This document shows, in pieces, positions 46,742 through 54,669 of a stretch of 64,000 nucleotides of DNA (positions are counted from its first letter, which is position 1; every line of letters starts with the position of its first letter). A model generated the notes under the pieces. The model did not search any database, was not told the DNA's origin, and saw only the letters and a list, made by a program, of their open reading frames with translations. This stretch comes from Nocardia exalbida NBRC 100660 (lineage in GTDB: Bacteria; Actinomycetota; Actinomycetes; Mycobacteriales; Mycobacteriaceae). The DNA lies in the NCBI RefSeq assembly GCF_000308575.1, contig NZ_BAFZ01000007.1, positions 62,001 to 126,000 of the forward strand, written 5' to 3'. The translations under genes and the position numbers were made by a program.

Positions 46742-47914
46742 CTATCCGCGCAGCACCTTGCGCCCGATGGCGTACTTGTGCACCTCGGTCGGGCCGTCGT
46801 AGAGCCGGAAGGCACGCATGTCCCGGAAGATCATCTCGACCACGGTCTCGTCGCTGATGCCGATGCCGCCGAGCACCTGCACGCACCGGTCGGCGACCTT
46901 GAACAGCTCCTCGGACACGAACGACTTCGCGATCGAACTCTCGTGCCGTGCCTTCTCGCCGTTGTCCATCAGCCAGCACGCGTGCCAAATGGTCAGCCTG
47001 CACTGGTGCAGCGCGATCTCGTTGTCCGCCAGCATGAACGACACGCCCTCGTGTTCGCCGATCGGCTTGCCGAACGCGGTGCGGGTGCGCGCGTGCTCGA
47101 CCGCGATGCTCTGGGCGCGCTCGGCGGCGCCGAGCCACCGCATGCAATGGGTCAGCCGGGCCGGGGCGAGCCGGAGCTGGGCGTAGCGCAGCGCCTGGCC
47201 CGCCTCGCCGAGCAACGCCTCCCTGGGCAGGACCAGGTTGTCGAAGCGGACCACACCGTGCCCGGCGACGTAATTGCGGTCCATCGTGTTCATCGTGCGT
47301 TCGATGACGATGCCGGGCTCGTCGCCGTCGGCCAGGAACAGCGTGGGGCCCTCGGGCAGGTGCGGGTTCGAGGCGAGCCGCGCCATGATGATCCAGGTCT
47401 TCGCGCCGTTCGCCCCGGTGATCAGCCACTTGCGGCCGTTGATGGTGAAGTTCTCGCCGTCGAAGGTGGCCGCGGTGGACAGCTGGGCCGGGTCGGAGCC
47501 CGCCCCGTCGGGCTCGGTCATGGCGAAGACCGAACGCTGGTGGCCCGCGACCACGGGGGCCAGGAAACGCTGGACTTGGTCGGGGTCGGCCACCTTGGAC
47601 AGCAGGAACATGTTGCCCTCGTCGGGCGCCGCGCAGTTCATCGCGACCGGGCCGAGCGTCGACCAGCCCGCCGCCTCGTAGATCACCGCCTGCTCGATGT
47701 GGGTCAGGCCGCGCCCGCCGAGCGACTCGGGCGCCTGCACGGTGAGCAACTTCTCGGCGCGGGCGAGTTCGACGAGTTCCTGCCGCAGCTCATCGGTCGG
47801 GCCGTGCGCGGTCAGGCGCGGGTCCCGCTCGTACGGGACGATCTTGTCGATGACGAATCGGCGTACTCGGTCGCGTTCGGCGGCGAGGTCGGCGGGAATC
47901 GCGAAGTCGATCAT
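46742..47914 (-). CDS. Acyl-CoA dehydrogenase
   Basis: 390 aa, full-length FAD enzyme. Seen: FAMTEPDGAGSDPAQL (FAD-binding), TINGRKWLITGA, FGKPIGEHEGVSF, VQVLGGIGISDETVVE and the C-terminal RLYDGPTEVHKYAIGRKVL. The ACAD10/11-like ending suggests long- or branched-chain acyl substrates, but the choice is open. Precedes the enoyl-CoA hydratase gene. Confidence 0.92.
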   Translation of the reverse strand: MIDFAIPADLAAERDRVRRFVIDKIVPYERDPRLTAHGPTDELRQELVELARAEKLLTVQAPESLGGRGLTHIEQAVIYEAAGWSTLGPVAMNCAAPDEGNMFLLSKVADPDQVQRFLAPVVAGHQRSVFAMTEPDGAGSDPAQLSTAATFDGENFTINGRKWLITGANGAKTWIIMARLASNPHLPEGPTLFLADGDEPGIVIERTMNTMDRNYVAGHGVVRFDNLVLPREALLGEAGQALRYAQLRLAPARLTHCMRWLGAAERAQSIAVEHARTRTAFGKPIGEHEGVSFMLADNEIALHQCRLTIWHACWLMDNGEKARHESSIAKSFVSEELFKVADRCVQVLGGIGISDETVVEMIFRDMRAFRLYDGPTEVHKYAIGRKVLRG

Positions 47915-48008
47915 CGTTGGTCACCATTCGTTCGGGGTCGCGGTGCCTCGAGCATACGAAAGCGCCCCGAAACGACTGAAGGCGGCTGCCATCAAAGTTC
48001 GCGGTCGC

Positions 48009-48878
48009 TCAGCGGGCGCGGGCGAGCCTGCGGTTGCGGGCGCCGAGCAGGCGGCAGGCGACGTAGATCAGAAACGAGATGGTGGTGACGAAGGTGGAGA
48101 CGGGTACGCCCGGCGCGAGCGACAGCAGGATGCCGCCAACGGCGGCGATCTCCGCGAACAGCACGGCGAGCACCGTCGCCCGGATCGGGTCCGCGGTGAG
48201 CTGGGCGGCCGCGGCGGCCGGAGTGATCAGCAGGGCGAGGACCAGCAGCGCACCGACGATCTGCACGCCGAACGCCGCCGTGATACCGAGCAGCACGGCG
48301 AACACGATGGACAGCGCCCGCACCGGAACTCCGCGCGCCACCGCCACCTCCGGATCGGAACTGGCGAACAGCAGCGGCCGGTAGACGAACGCGAGGACCG
48401 CGATCACCCCGGCGGTGCAGACGGTGAGCAGGCCGAGGCCGTTGTTGCCGACGCTGACCACCTGACCGGTCAGCAGCGAGAACTTCGATCCCGCGCGGTC
48501 GGGGCCCAGCCACAGGAAAAGCACCGAGAGACCCAGGCCGAACGAAAGCACCACCGCGATCACCGAATCGCGCTCGCGCGCCCGGGTGCCGAGCAGGCCG
48601 AACAACACCGCCGCGACCACCGACCCCGCGATGGCCCCCAGGCCGACCCCCACACCGGCCAGCAGCGCGGCGGCGGCCCCGGTCAGGGACAGCTCACTGG
48701 TGCCGTGCACGGCGAACGACATCTGCCTGCTGATGATCAGCGGGCCGATCACTCCGGACAGCAGCCCGAGCAGGGCCGCGGCGAGCAGCGCCTGCTGGAC
48801 GAATCCGTAGGACAGCAGATTCGCCGTGGTACCGAAGTCCAGCATCTTGCCGAGGACGCTGGACAGCTTGTCGGTCAC
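48009..48878 (-). CDS. Metal ABC transporter permease (ZnuB family)
   Basis: 289-aa integral membrane subunit with about eight helices. SYGFVQQALLAAALLGLLSG, ISRQMSFAVHGTSELSLTGA and GILLSLAPGVPVST match the ZnuB/MntB family. GTG at 48878 overlaps the ATPase stop. Third gene of the SBP-ATPase-permease operon. Confidence 0.9.
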   Translation of the reverse strand: MTDKLSSVLGKMLDFGTTANLLSYGFVQQALLAAALLGLLSGVIGPLIISRQMSFAVHGTSELSLTGAAAALLAGVGVGLGAIAGSVVAAVLFGLLGTRARERDSVIAVVLSFGLGLSVLFLWLGPDRAGSKFSLLTGQVVSVGNNGLGLLTVCTAGVIAVLAFVYRPLLFASSDPEVAVARGVPVRALSIVFAVLLGITAAFGVQIVGALLVLALLITPAAAAAQLTADPIRATVLAVLFAEIAAVGGILLSLAPGVPVSTFVTTISFLIYVACRLLGARNRRLARAR

Positions 48879-49996
48879 GGGCGCACTCCACTCTCGTCGG
48901 GGTCCGCGGCCGACTGGTCGCCATTGCCGTTCACGAGGTCCGTTGGCACGGAGGGTGCCGAGGACGTAGCGACCGAACTCTTGCCGTTGCCGGAAATGGT
49001 GTGGTTGGACGCCGAGTCTGTCGAGTCCGCGTGCTCCCTCTTCGCCGAGTCGTTCGCGTCCCTCGTCGCCGTCGACCCATCCTGCGCGGCGCCGCCGGGT
49101 GCGAACTCGTCGCCCGCGGGTCCGTGACAGTGACCGCCCGCGGTGCCCAGCGCGTCCATGGTGTCGCCGGTGCCGACGACCACCAGGCGACCGCGGACCC
49201 GCAGCACGTCCACCTGGGTGCGGTACAGCTCCGACAGCACCGGCGAGGTCATCACTTCCTCCGGCGTCCCGATCCGGAACCGTCCGTCGACCAGGTACAG
49301 CACCCGGTCCACCAACGGCAGGATCGGATTGATCTCGTGCGTCACGAAAAGCACCGCGGTGTCGTGGGTGCGCCGGCGGCGATCGATCAGCTCGGCGACC
49401 AGTCGCTGGTTCGCCAGGTCGAGGCTGAGCAACGGCTCGTCGCACAGCAGCACCTTCGGATCACCGACCAGCGCCTGCGCCACCCGCAGGCGCTGCTGCT
49501 CACCGCCGGACATGGATTCCAGCGGCGCGTGGGCGAAGTGCTCCGCCCCCACGTCGGCGATTGCCGCGGCAACCTTGCGTCTGCGTTCGGCGCGGGAGCG
49601 CAGACCCAGGCCCCAGCGATGCCCGTCGACGCCGAGTCCGACGAGGTCGACGCCGCGCAACTGCACCCCGGCATCGATCGTCTTCTGTTGCGGCACATAG
49701 CCGATGTCGGGGTTGCCGGTACGCGCGGGAGAGCCCGCGATCCGGGCCGTGCCGGAACTCAGGCCGACCTGGCCCAGCAGCACTTTCAGCAGTGAGGTCT
49801 TGCCGGAGCCGTTCGGTCCGAGCACCGCGACGAATTCACCCCGTGCGACGGTGAGTTCCAGCCCTTCCCAGAGGGTTCGGTCCCCGAACGACAAGCGGGC
49901 GGCCGCCAGCCGCACCGCGGCCGAGTCCGCACCGATGTTCGATCGCCGCCGTTCCACCGCGGCGGTGTGCTCGGTCAGCGCGGCTCCCTCGTTCAT
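48875..49996 (-). CDS. Metal ABC transporter ATP-binding protein (ZnuC family)
   Basis: 373 aa. Walker A LGPNGSGKTSLLKVL near 59, signature MSGGEQQRLRVAQAL near 165, Walker B VLLCDEPLLSLD. From about 290 the protein continues with an extra ~80-residue Asp/Ser/Asn-rich tail starting with GGHCHGPAG, beyond the usual ~250-aa length; the His/Cys cluster at its start could bind metal. Lies 4 bp after the binding-protein stop. Confidence 0.9.
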   Translation of the reverse strand: MNEGAALTEHTAAVERRRSNIGADSAAVRLAAARLSFGDRTLWEGLELTVARGEFVAVLGPNGSGKTSLLKVLLGQVGLSSGTARIAGSPARTGNPDIGYVPQQKTIDAGVQLRGVDLVGLGVDGHRWGLGLRSRAERRRKVAAAIADVGAEHFAHAPLESMSGGEQQRLRVAQALVGDPKVLLCDEPLLSLDLANQRLVAELIDRRRRTHDTAVLFVTHEINPILPLVDRVLYLVDGRFRIGTPEEVMTSPVLSELYRTQVDVLRVRGRLVVVGTGDTMDALGTAGGHCHGPAGDEFAPGGAAQDGSTATRDANDSAKREHADSTDSASNHTISGNGKSSVATSSAPSVPTDLVNGNGDQSAADPDESGVRP

Positions 49997-50000
49997 CTGC

Positions 50001-50882
50001 TCAGCCCAGCGCGGCGGCCAGCGCCTGCGCGTTCTTCGTCTGCCACTGAATGTAATCCACGCCCTCGGGCAGGGTCTCGGTCACCTCGACGACGGCGACG
50101 CCCGCGTTCCGCGCGGTGCCCCGCAGGTCCTTGGTGATCTTGTCCTCGGTCTGCACGTTGTAGATCAGCGCGCGGACCCGCTTACCGGTGAGCAGGTCCT
50201 GAGTCGCCGCGACGGCCGCGGGCGCCGGGTCGGTCTCCTGCTCGATGGCTTCCTGGAACTCGTGCGGAGTCAGGTCGTCCGCCCCTGCGGCGGCCACGAG
50301 GTAGTGCGCGAGGGGCTCGGTCTGCAACACCGGAGTTCTCGGGTGTTCGGCGGCAAGTTCGCCGGTGATGGCGGTGACCGCCGCGAGCCCGTTCTCGAAC
50401 GTCGTCGCGCGCTCGGCGTAGGCCGCGGCCTTGTCCGGATCCAGTTCGCCGAGCTGGGCGGCGATCCGGTGGGCGACCACGCCGACGGTGCGCACGTCAT
50501 ACCAGACGTGCTCGTTGTTGTCGCTCTGGTCCACCCGCGAGGCGAACGCGTCCACCGTGCGCTTGTTCGTGCCCGCCACCGCCTTCTCGGCGAACTCGTC
50601 GTAGCCACCACCGTTGTAGACCACGAGGTCGGCATCGCTGAGTTCGGCCGACTCGACGGCGGAGGTCTCGTGCGAGTGCGGGTCGGCGGACGGATCGGTG
50701 ATCAGCGACCGGACGGTGGCGTCGGGGCCCGCGATGGCGGCGGCGATATCGCCCCACACGTCGGTGGAGGCCACAACGGACGGCCGTCCGTCGTCGGTCG
50801 AGCTGCCGCAGGCGGTCAGCGTCAGGGTGGAGGCGACCCCCACGGCGATGCCTACGGAGGTGATGGCAAATCCGGTTCTCAC
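50001..50882 (-). CDS. Zinc/metal ABC transporter substrate-binding lipoprotein (ZnuA family)
   Basis: 293-aa lipoprotein with lipobox LTAC near 25. Metal-ligand candidates are His in PHSHETSAV, His in NEHVWYDVR, His in EPLAHYL and a late Asp/Glu. This is the cluster A-I pattern for zinc or manganese. It starts the three-gene operon behind a Zur-like operator, favouring zinc. Confidence 0.9.
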   Translation of the reverse strand: MRTGFAITSVGIAVGVASTLTLTACGSSTDDGRPSVVASTDVWGDIAAAIAGPDATVRSLITDPSADPHSHETSAVESAELSDADLVVYNGGGYDEFAEKAVAGTNKRTVDAFASRVDQSDNNEHVWYDVRTVGVVAHRIAAQLGELDPDKAAAYAERATTFENGLAAVTAITGELAAEHPRTPVLQTEPLAHYLVAAAGADDLTPHEFQEAIEQETDPAPAAVAATQDLLTGKRVRALIYNVQTEDKITKDLRGTARNAGVAVVEVTETLPEGVDYIQWQTKNAQALAAALG

Positions 50883-50914
50883 GTGGGGGTACTCCTGGCA
50901 GTGCTCTAGATCAT

Positions 50915-50933
50915 AATGGAAATCGTTCCCGTT
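50915..50933. promoter_or_regulatory. Putative Zur-type operator over the zinc transporter promoter
   Basis: AATGGAAATCGTTCCCGTT is an imperfect palindrome that resembles actinobacterial Zur boxes. On the minus strand it occupies the spacer just upstream of a TATGAT -10 (50910-50915), so binding would block the promoter. Confidence 0.5.
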
Positions 50934-50994
50934 TAACTCTAGCAGGGATCGTCGCAGGTTAGGATGCGAAGCCCTCGAAAACGGCGAAATGCGA

Positions 50995-51028
50995 AGGGCC
51001 CGTGAACGATTCCTCGTTCGCGGGCCCT
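50995..51028. terminator. Terminator after trehalose-phosphatase/GH15 gene
   Basis: 15-bp stem with one wobble pair (50995-51009 with 51014-51028) and a TTCC loop, located 16 bp past the 3' end of the minus-strand fusion gene. Confidence 0.75.
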
Positions 51029-51044
51029 CGGCGCGATGCGCGGG

Positions 51045-53618
51045 TCAGACCAGCGCGGCCTCCACCGGCTGGCCGAGCAGCTGCGCACAGCGCAACAGAC
51101 CGAGATGGCTGTAGGCCTGCGGGTGGTTACCCAGCGAGCGTTCGGCCACCGGGTCGTACTCCTCGCTGAGCAACCCCGTCGGGCCCGCGACGTCGACCAG
51201 CTGGGCGAACAGCGCCTCGGCGTCGGAGCGCTTCCCGATCAGCAGGTACGCCTCGACCAGCCAGGCCGCGCACAGGTGGAAGCCACCCTCGCCGCCGGGC
51301 AGGCCGTCGTCGTGGTGGTACCGGTACACGGTCGACCCGCTGCGCAGCTCGGCCTCGGTCGCCACGACGGTCGCCGCGAAGCGCGGGTCGGACGGGTCGA
51401 TCAGGCCGCTCAACCCGATGTGCAGGGTCGCCGCGTCCAGGTCGGTGCCGTCGTAGGCCGCGGTGTAGGACTGCACCTCGTCGTTCCAGCCCTTCGCCTT
51501 CACCTCGTCGGCGATGGTGTCGCGCAGCACCGGCCAGGCCGGGTCGATCTCGCGATCGAATTTCTGCGCCAGGGTCAGCGCCCGATCGACGGTCAGCCAG
51601 CCCATCACCTTCGAGTACACGTGGTGGCGGGGGTTGCCGCGGATCTCCCAGATGCCGTGGTCGGGCTCCTGCCAGCGCCGCTGCACCGCCGCGACCATGG
51701 CGCACACCAGGTCCCAGTCGGCGTCGGGCAGCACGTCCGCCGCGGCGGTGACGCCCCGCAGCTCCCTGGCGTGCGCCAGGGTGGCGATGAGGTCGACGAT
51801 CGGGCCGAAGACGTCCAGCTGCACCTGCATGTTGGCCGCGTTGCCGACGCGCACCGGGCGCGAGCCCGCGTAGCCGGGCAGCTGGTCGATCGAGGCCTCC
51901 GGCGGCAGCGTCTCGCCGTAGAGCGTGTACAGCGGGTGCAGGCGCTCGGGGCCGGGCAACGTCTCCAGCACCCGGTGCACCCAGCCGAGGTAGCCCTCGG
52001 CCTCGGTGAGCGAGCCGAGCGAGACCAGCGCCTGCGCGGTGAGCGCCGCGTCGCGCAGCCAGCAGTAGCGGTAGTCCCAGTTGCGCACGCCGCCGATGTC
52101 CTCCGGCAGCGAGGTGGTCGCGGCCGCGAGGATCGAACCGGACGGGGCGTGCACCAGGCCGCGCAGGGTCAGCGCGGAACGCTTCATCAGGTCGGGCTTC
52201 AGCGGCGGCAGCGTGAGTTTCGAGGCCCACTCCGACCAGTACCGCTCGGCTTCCCGTCGCCGCTCCGGCTCGCCCGCGGCGGCGGGATCGAGATCGGTGG
52301 TGCCGCAACGTAGTTCGAGCACGATCGGGCCCTTGGACGGGTCGACCACGGCCCGTGCCGATTCGTGGGTGCCGTCCGAGACGATCTCCCACCGCACGCC
52401 GGGGGAGCGCAGCACGATCGGATCGTTGGTGCCGTGCACGCGCAGCCCGCCCTCCTGCGCTTCGAGGTTCACCGGCACCTGGCCGAACTCGGGCCGGGGG
52501 GCGAAGGTGACCACGGCCCTCGCGTCGCCGGTGATCACCCGGGTGAGGTCGGTGCGGTTGGACGCCACGTCGTGCGGCAGGTAGTCGGTGACCTGCAGTT
52601 TCGCCCAGCGGGTTTCGACGGTCATCGTGCCGTCGACGTAGCGCTGCGAGAGCGGAAGGCCCGGGCGCTCGGGCTCGATGGTGAAATGACCGCCCTGCGG
52701 GCCGCCGAGCAGGTGGGCGAACACCGCGGCGGAATCCGGCTCCGGGTGGCAGAACCAGGTGACCGTGGCGTCCGGGGTGAGCAGCGCGACCGAACGCGGG
52801 CTGGCCAGCATGGTCAGGCGCTCGATGCGCGGCGCGCTCGCGCCGGCCAGCCAGGTCCGGCGCTCCTCCAGCAGGTAGGCCAGCGCCCAGGCGACGGCCT
52901 CGGTGCTGTCAACCCGGAACTTGGCCAGGCTCTCGCCCTCGCCGACCTTGATGCCGACGTCGGGACCCGACAGCACCCGGAACGCCTTCTCGTCGGTGAC
53001 GTCGTCACCGAAGAACACCGCGGCCGAGGCCCCCGCCTGATGCCGGACGGTGTCCAGTGCCGTGCCCTTGTCGGTCTGCACCACGGCCAGTTCGATGACC
53101 GACTTGCCCTCGGTGACCTGCACGCCGAACCAGCACGCCGGACCGAGCCGGACCTGCGACAGCGCGCGATGACCGATCTCCGGGCTGGCGTTGCGCACGT
53201 GCAACGCGACGCTGGCCGGCTTGATCTCGACGGTGACCCCCGGATTGTCCGAGGCGACCTGGTTCAGCGCCGTCTGCACCTCTTGGAGCAGATGCTTGGC
53301 GTCGTTGTCGATCGCGTGCACGAAGCCCACGTCGAATTCCGAGCCGTGGCTGCCGATCAGTTGCACCTCGACGGGCAGTCTGGACAGCGCCGCGAGATCT
53401 CGCAGCGCGCGACCGGAGATCACGGCGGCCGTGGTCCCGGTCAGGCCGGCGAGGGCTCGTAACGCGCTCACCGATTCCCGATGGGGAAAGGCTTTGGCCG
53501 GGTCGGACACGATGGGCGCGAGTGTCCCGTCGTAGTCCGATGCGACCAGCAGCCGTGGCACGCGCGCGACCGTCGACAGTGCACGGCGAAGTTCCAGTGG
53601 CAGATCCTGTGCGCTCAC
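51045..53618 (-). CDS. Trehalose-phosphatase / glycoside hydrolase family 15 (trehalase-type) fusion protein
   Basis: 857-aa two-domain enzyme. Residues about 1-260 are a HAD-type trehalose-6-phosphate phosphatase: catalytic Asp28/Asp30 in ASDYDGTLAP, SGRALRDL, SHGSEF and FFGDDVTDEKAF. From about 265 to the end is a GH15 (alpha/alpha)6 domain: NWDYRYCWLRDAALTA, the acid Glu in GIWEIRGNPRHH, LLSEEYDP with the base Glu, and NHPQAYSHLGL. It could take trehalose-6-P to trehalose and then to glucose in one chain; the activity of each part is inference. No frameshift is seen at the junction. Confidence 0.88.
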   Translation of the reverse strand: MSAQDLPLELRRALSTVARVPRLLVASDYDGTLAPIVSDPAKAFPHRESVSALRALAGLTGTTAAVISGRALRDLAALSRLPVEVQLIGSHGSEFDVGFVHAIDNDAKHLLQEVQTALNQVASDNPGVTVEIKPASVALHVRNASPEIGHRALSQVRLGPACWFGVQVTEGKSVIELAVVQTDKGTALDTVRHQAGASAAVFFGDDVTDEKAFRVLSGPDVGIKVGEGESLAKFRVDSTEAVAWALAYLLEERRTWLAGASAPRIERLTMLASPRSVALLTPDATVTWFCHPEPDSAAVFAHLLGGPQGGHFTIEPERPGLPLSQRYVDGTMTVETRWAKLQVTDYLPHDVASNRTDLTRVITGDARAVVTFAPRPEFGQVPVNLEAQEGGLRVHGTNDPIVLRSPGVRWEIVSDGTHESARAVVDPSKGPIVLELRCGTTDLDPAAAGEPERRREAERYWSEWASKLTLPPLKPDLMKRSALTLRGLVHAPSGSILAAATTSLPEDIGGVRNWDYRYCWLRDAALTAQALVSLGSLTEAEGYLGWVHRVLETLPGPERLHPLYTLYGETLPPEASIDQLPGYAGSRPVRVGNAANMQVQLDVFGPIVDLIATLAHARELRGVTAAADVLPDADWDLVCAMVAAVQRRWQEPDHGIWEIRGNPRHHVYSKVMGWLTVDRALTLAQKFDREIDPAWPVLRDTIADEVKAKGWNDEVQSYTAAYDGTDLDAATLHIGLSGLIDPSDPRFAATVVATEAELRSGSTVYRYHHDDGLPGGEGGFHLCAAWLVEAYLLIGKRSDAEALFAQLVDVAGPTGLLSEEYDPVAERSLGNHPQAYSHLGLLRCAQLLGQPVEAALV

Positions 53619-53874
53619 GCATCCAACCTAGTGATCGGAGGATTTTTTCAGGGGGCGGGCAAAACAATACTGTGTTGAATTTGCCGCACAGAAGCGCGCC
53701 GGTCCGCGTGCGCACGATAACGCAGGTGCTGAACCGGTGTCCGGTGGATCTGCCCAGCTAACGGCGACGGGATCGGAGCGGGTGAGCTTCGTCCCAGCAC
53801 AGGGGAGGTCTTCGGGCCCGGCGGGTGGCCGGGGCCGAATTCGCTCGATGTGCGCTGAGAGATCCCGACAGAGC

Positions 53875-54525
53875 TTACTGGTTGCGTTCGCCGAGCAGGA
53901 GGTCGACGGTCAGTTCGAGTCGTTCGGTGACGTCGGTGGCCGAGGCGCGCCGAGTCAGCCAAGCGACCAGATTCGACAACCACACATCGCTGATCACCCG
54001 CGCGATGGCCAGCTGCCGTTCGGTGGGCTCGCCGTCGTTCATGGCCCGCGCGAAGACGCGGTCCATCACCTTGCCCACGCGGTCCACCTCGGCCGCGGCG
54101 GAGGCGTCGGCGAACATGAACGCCCGGGTCATGGCCTCGGTGAGCAGGGGGTCGCGCTGCATCATCCGGGTGATCTGGGTGAGCAGCAGGTGCATGCGCT
54201 CCTGCGGGGACTGCCCGGCAAGCGGCTTGCGTTTGCCTTCGATCTGCTCGAATTCGCGCGACAGCGCCGAGACCAGCAGGTGCACCTTGGACGGGAAGTA
54301 GCGGTACAGCGTGCCGACGGCGACGTCGGCGCGCTCGGCCACCGCGCGCATCTGGACCGCGTCGTAACCGCCTTTGGACGCGAGTGCCAAGGTCGCGTCC
54401 AGGATCCGCTTGCGCCGTTCACGCTGAGCCGCCGAACTCAGCTCGTCCTCGCTGAGCGTGGTGACCGTGGCCGCGGGCCGGGCCGCGCTCGAGTCGGCTG
54501 GCTGCGATCGGGACGGACTGGCCAT
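53875..54525 (-). CDS. kstR: Cholesterol catabolism repressor KstR (TetR family)
   Basis: 216 aa. N-terminal HTH from about 35: QRERRKRILDATLALASKGG, VQMRAVAERADVAVGTLYRY. The ligand domain ends IARVISDVWLSNLVAWLTRR, nearly the same as mycobacterial KstR, which is relieved by 3-oxo-cholestenoyl-CoA. ATG at 54525 has GGAAAGGA 9 nt upstream. Diverges from fadE34 across a perfect KstR palindrome. Confidence 0.95.
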   Translation of the reverse strand: MASPSRSQPADSSAARPAATVTTLSEDELSSAAQRERRKRILDATLALASKGGYDAVQMRAVAERADVAVGTLYRYFPSKVHLLVSALSREFEQIEGKRKPLAGQSPQERMHLLLTQITRMMQRDPLLTEAMTRAFMFADASAAAEVDRVGKVMDRVFARAMNDGEPTERQLAIARVISDVWLSNLVAWLTRRASATDVTERLELTVDLLLGERNQ

Positions 54526-54620
54526 TGATGAAAGTCCTTTCCGGAAACGTCGTTTCGTCGGCTGCGTGCGCGGTGTCGCCGCGGCGTGATGGTCTCTTGA
54601 CTTCCGCCCGGCTAGGATAT

Positions 54621-54634
54621 TAGAACATGTTCTA
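54621..54634. promoter_or_regulatory. KstR operator
   Basis: TAGAACATGTTCTA, a perfect palindrome of the KstR TnnAACnnGTTnnA type, lies midway between kstR and fadE34 and can control both. Confidence 0.9.
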
Positions 54635-54669
54635 GGTGTGGGAGTCACGCCGGAAAGGCGGTATGGAGT

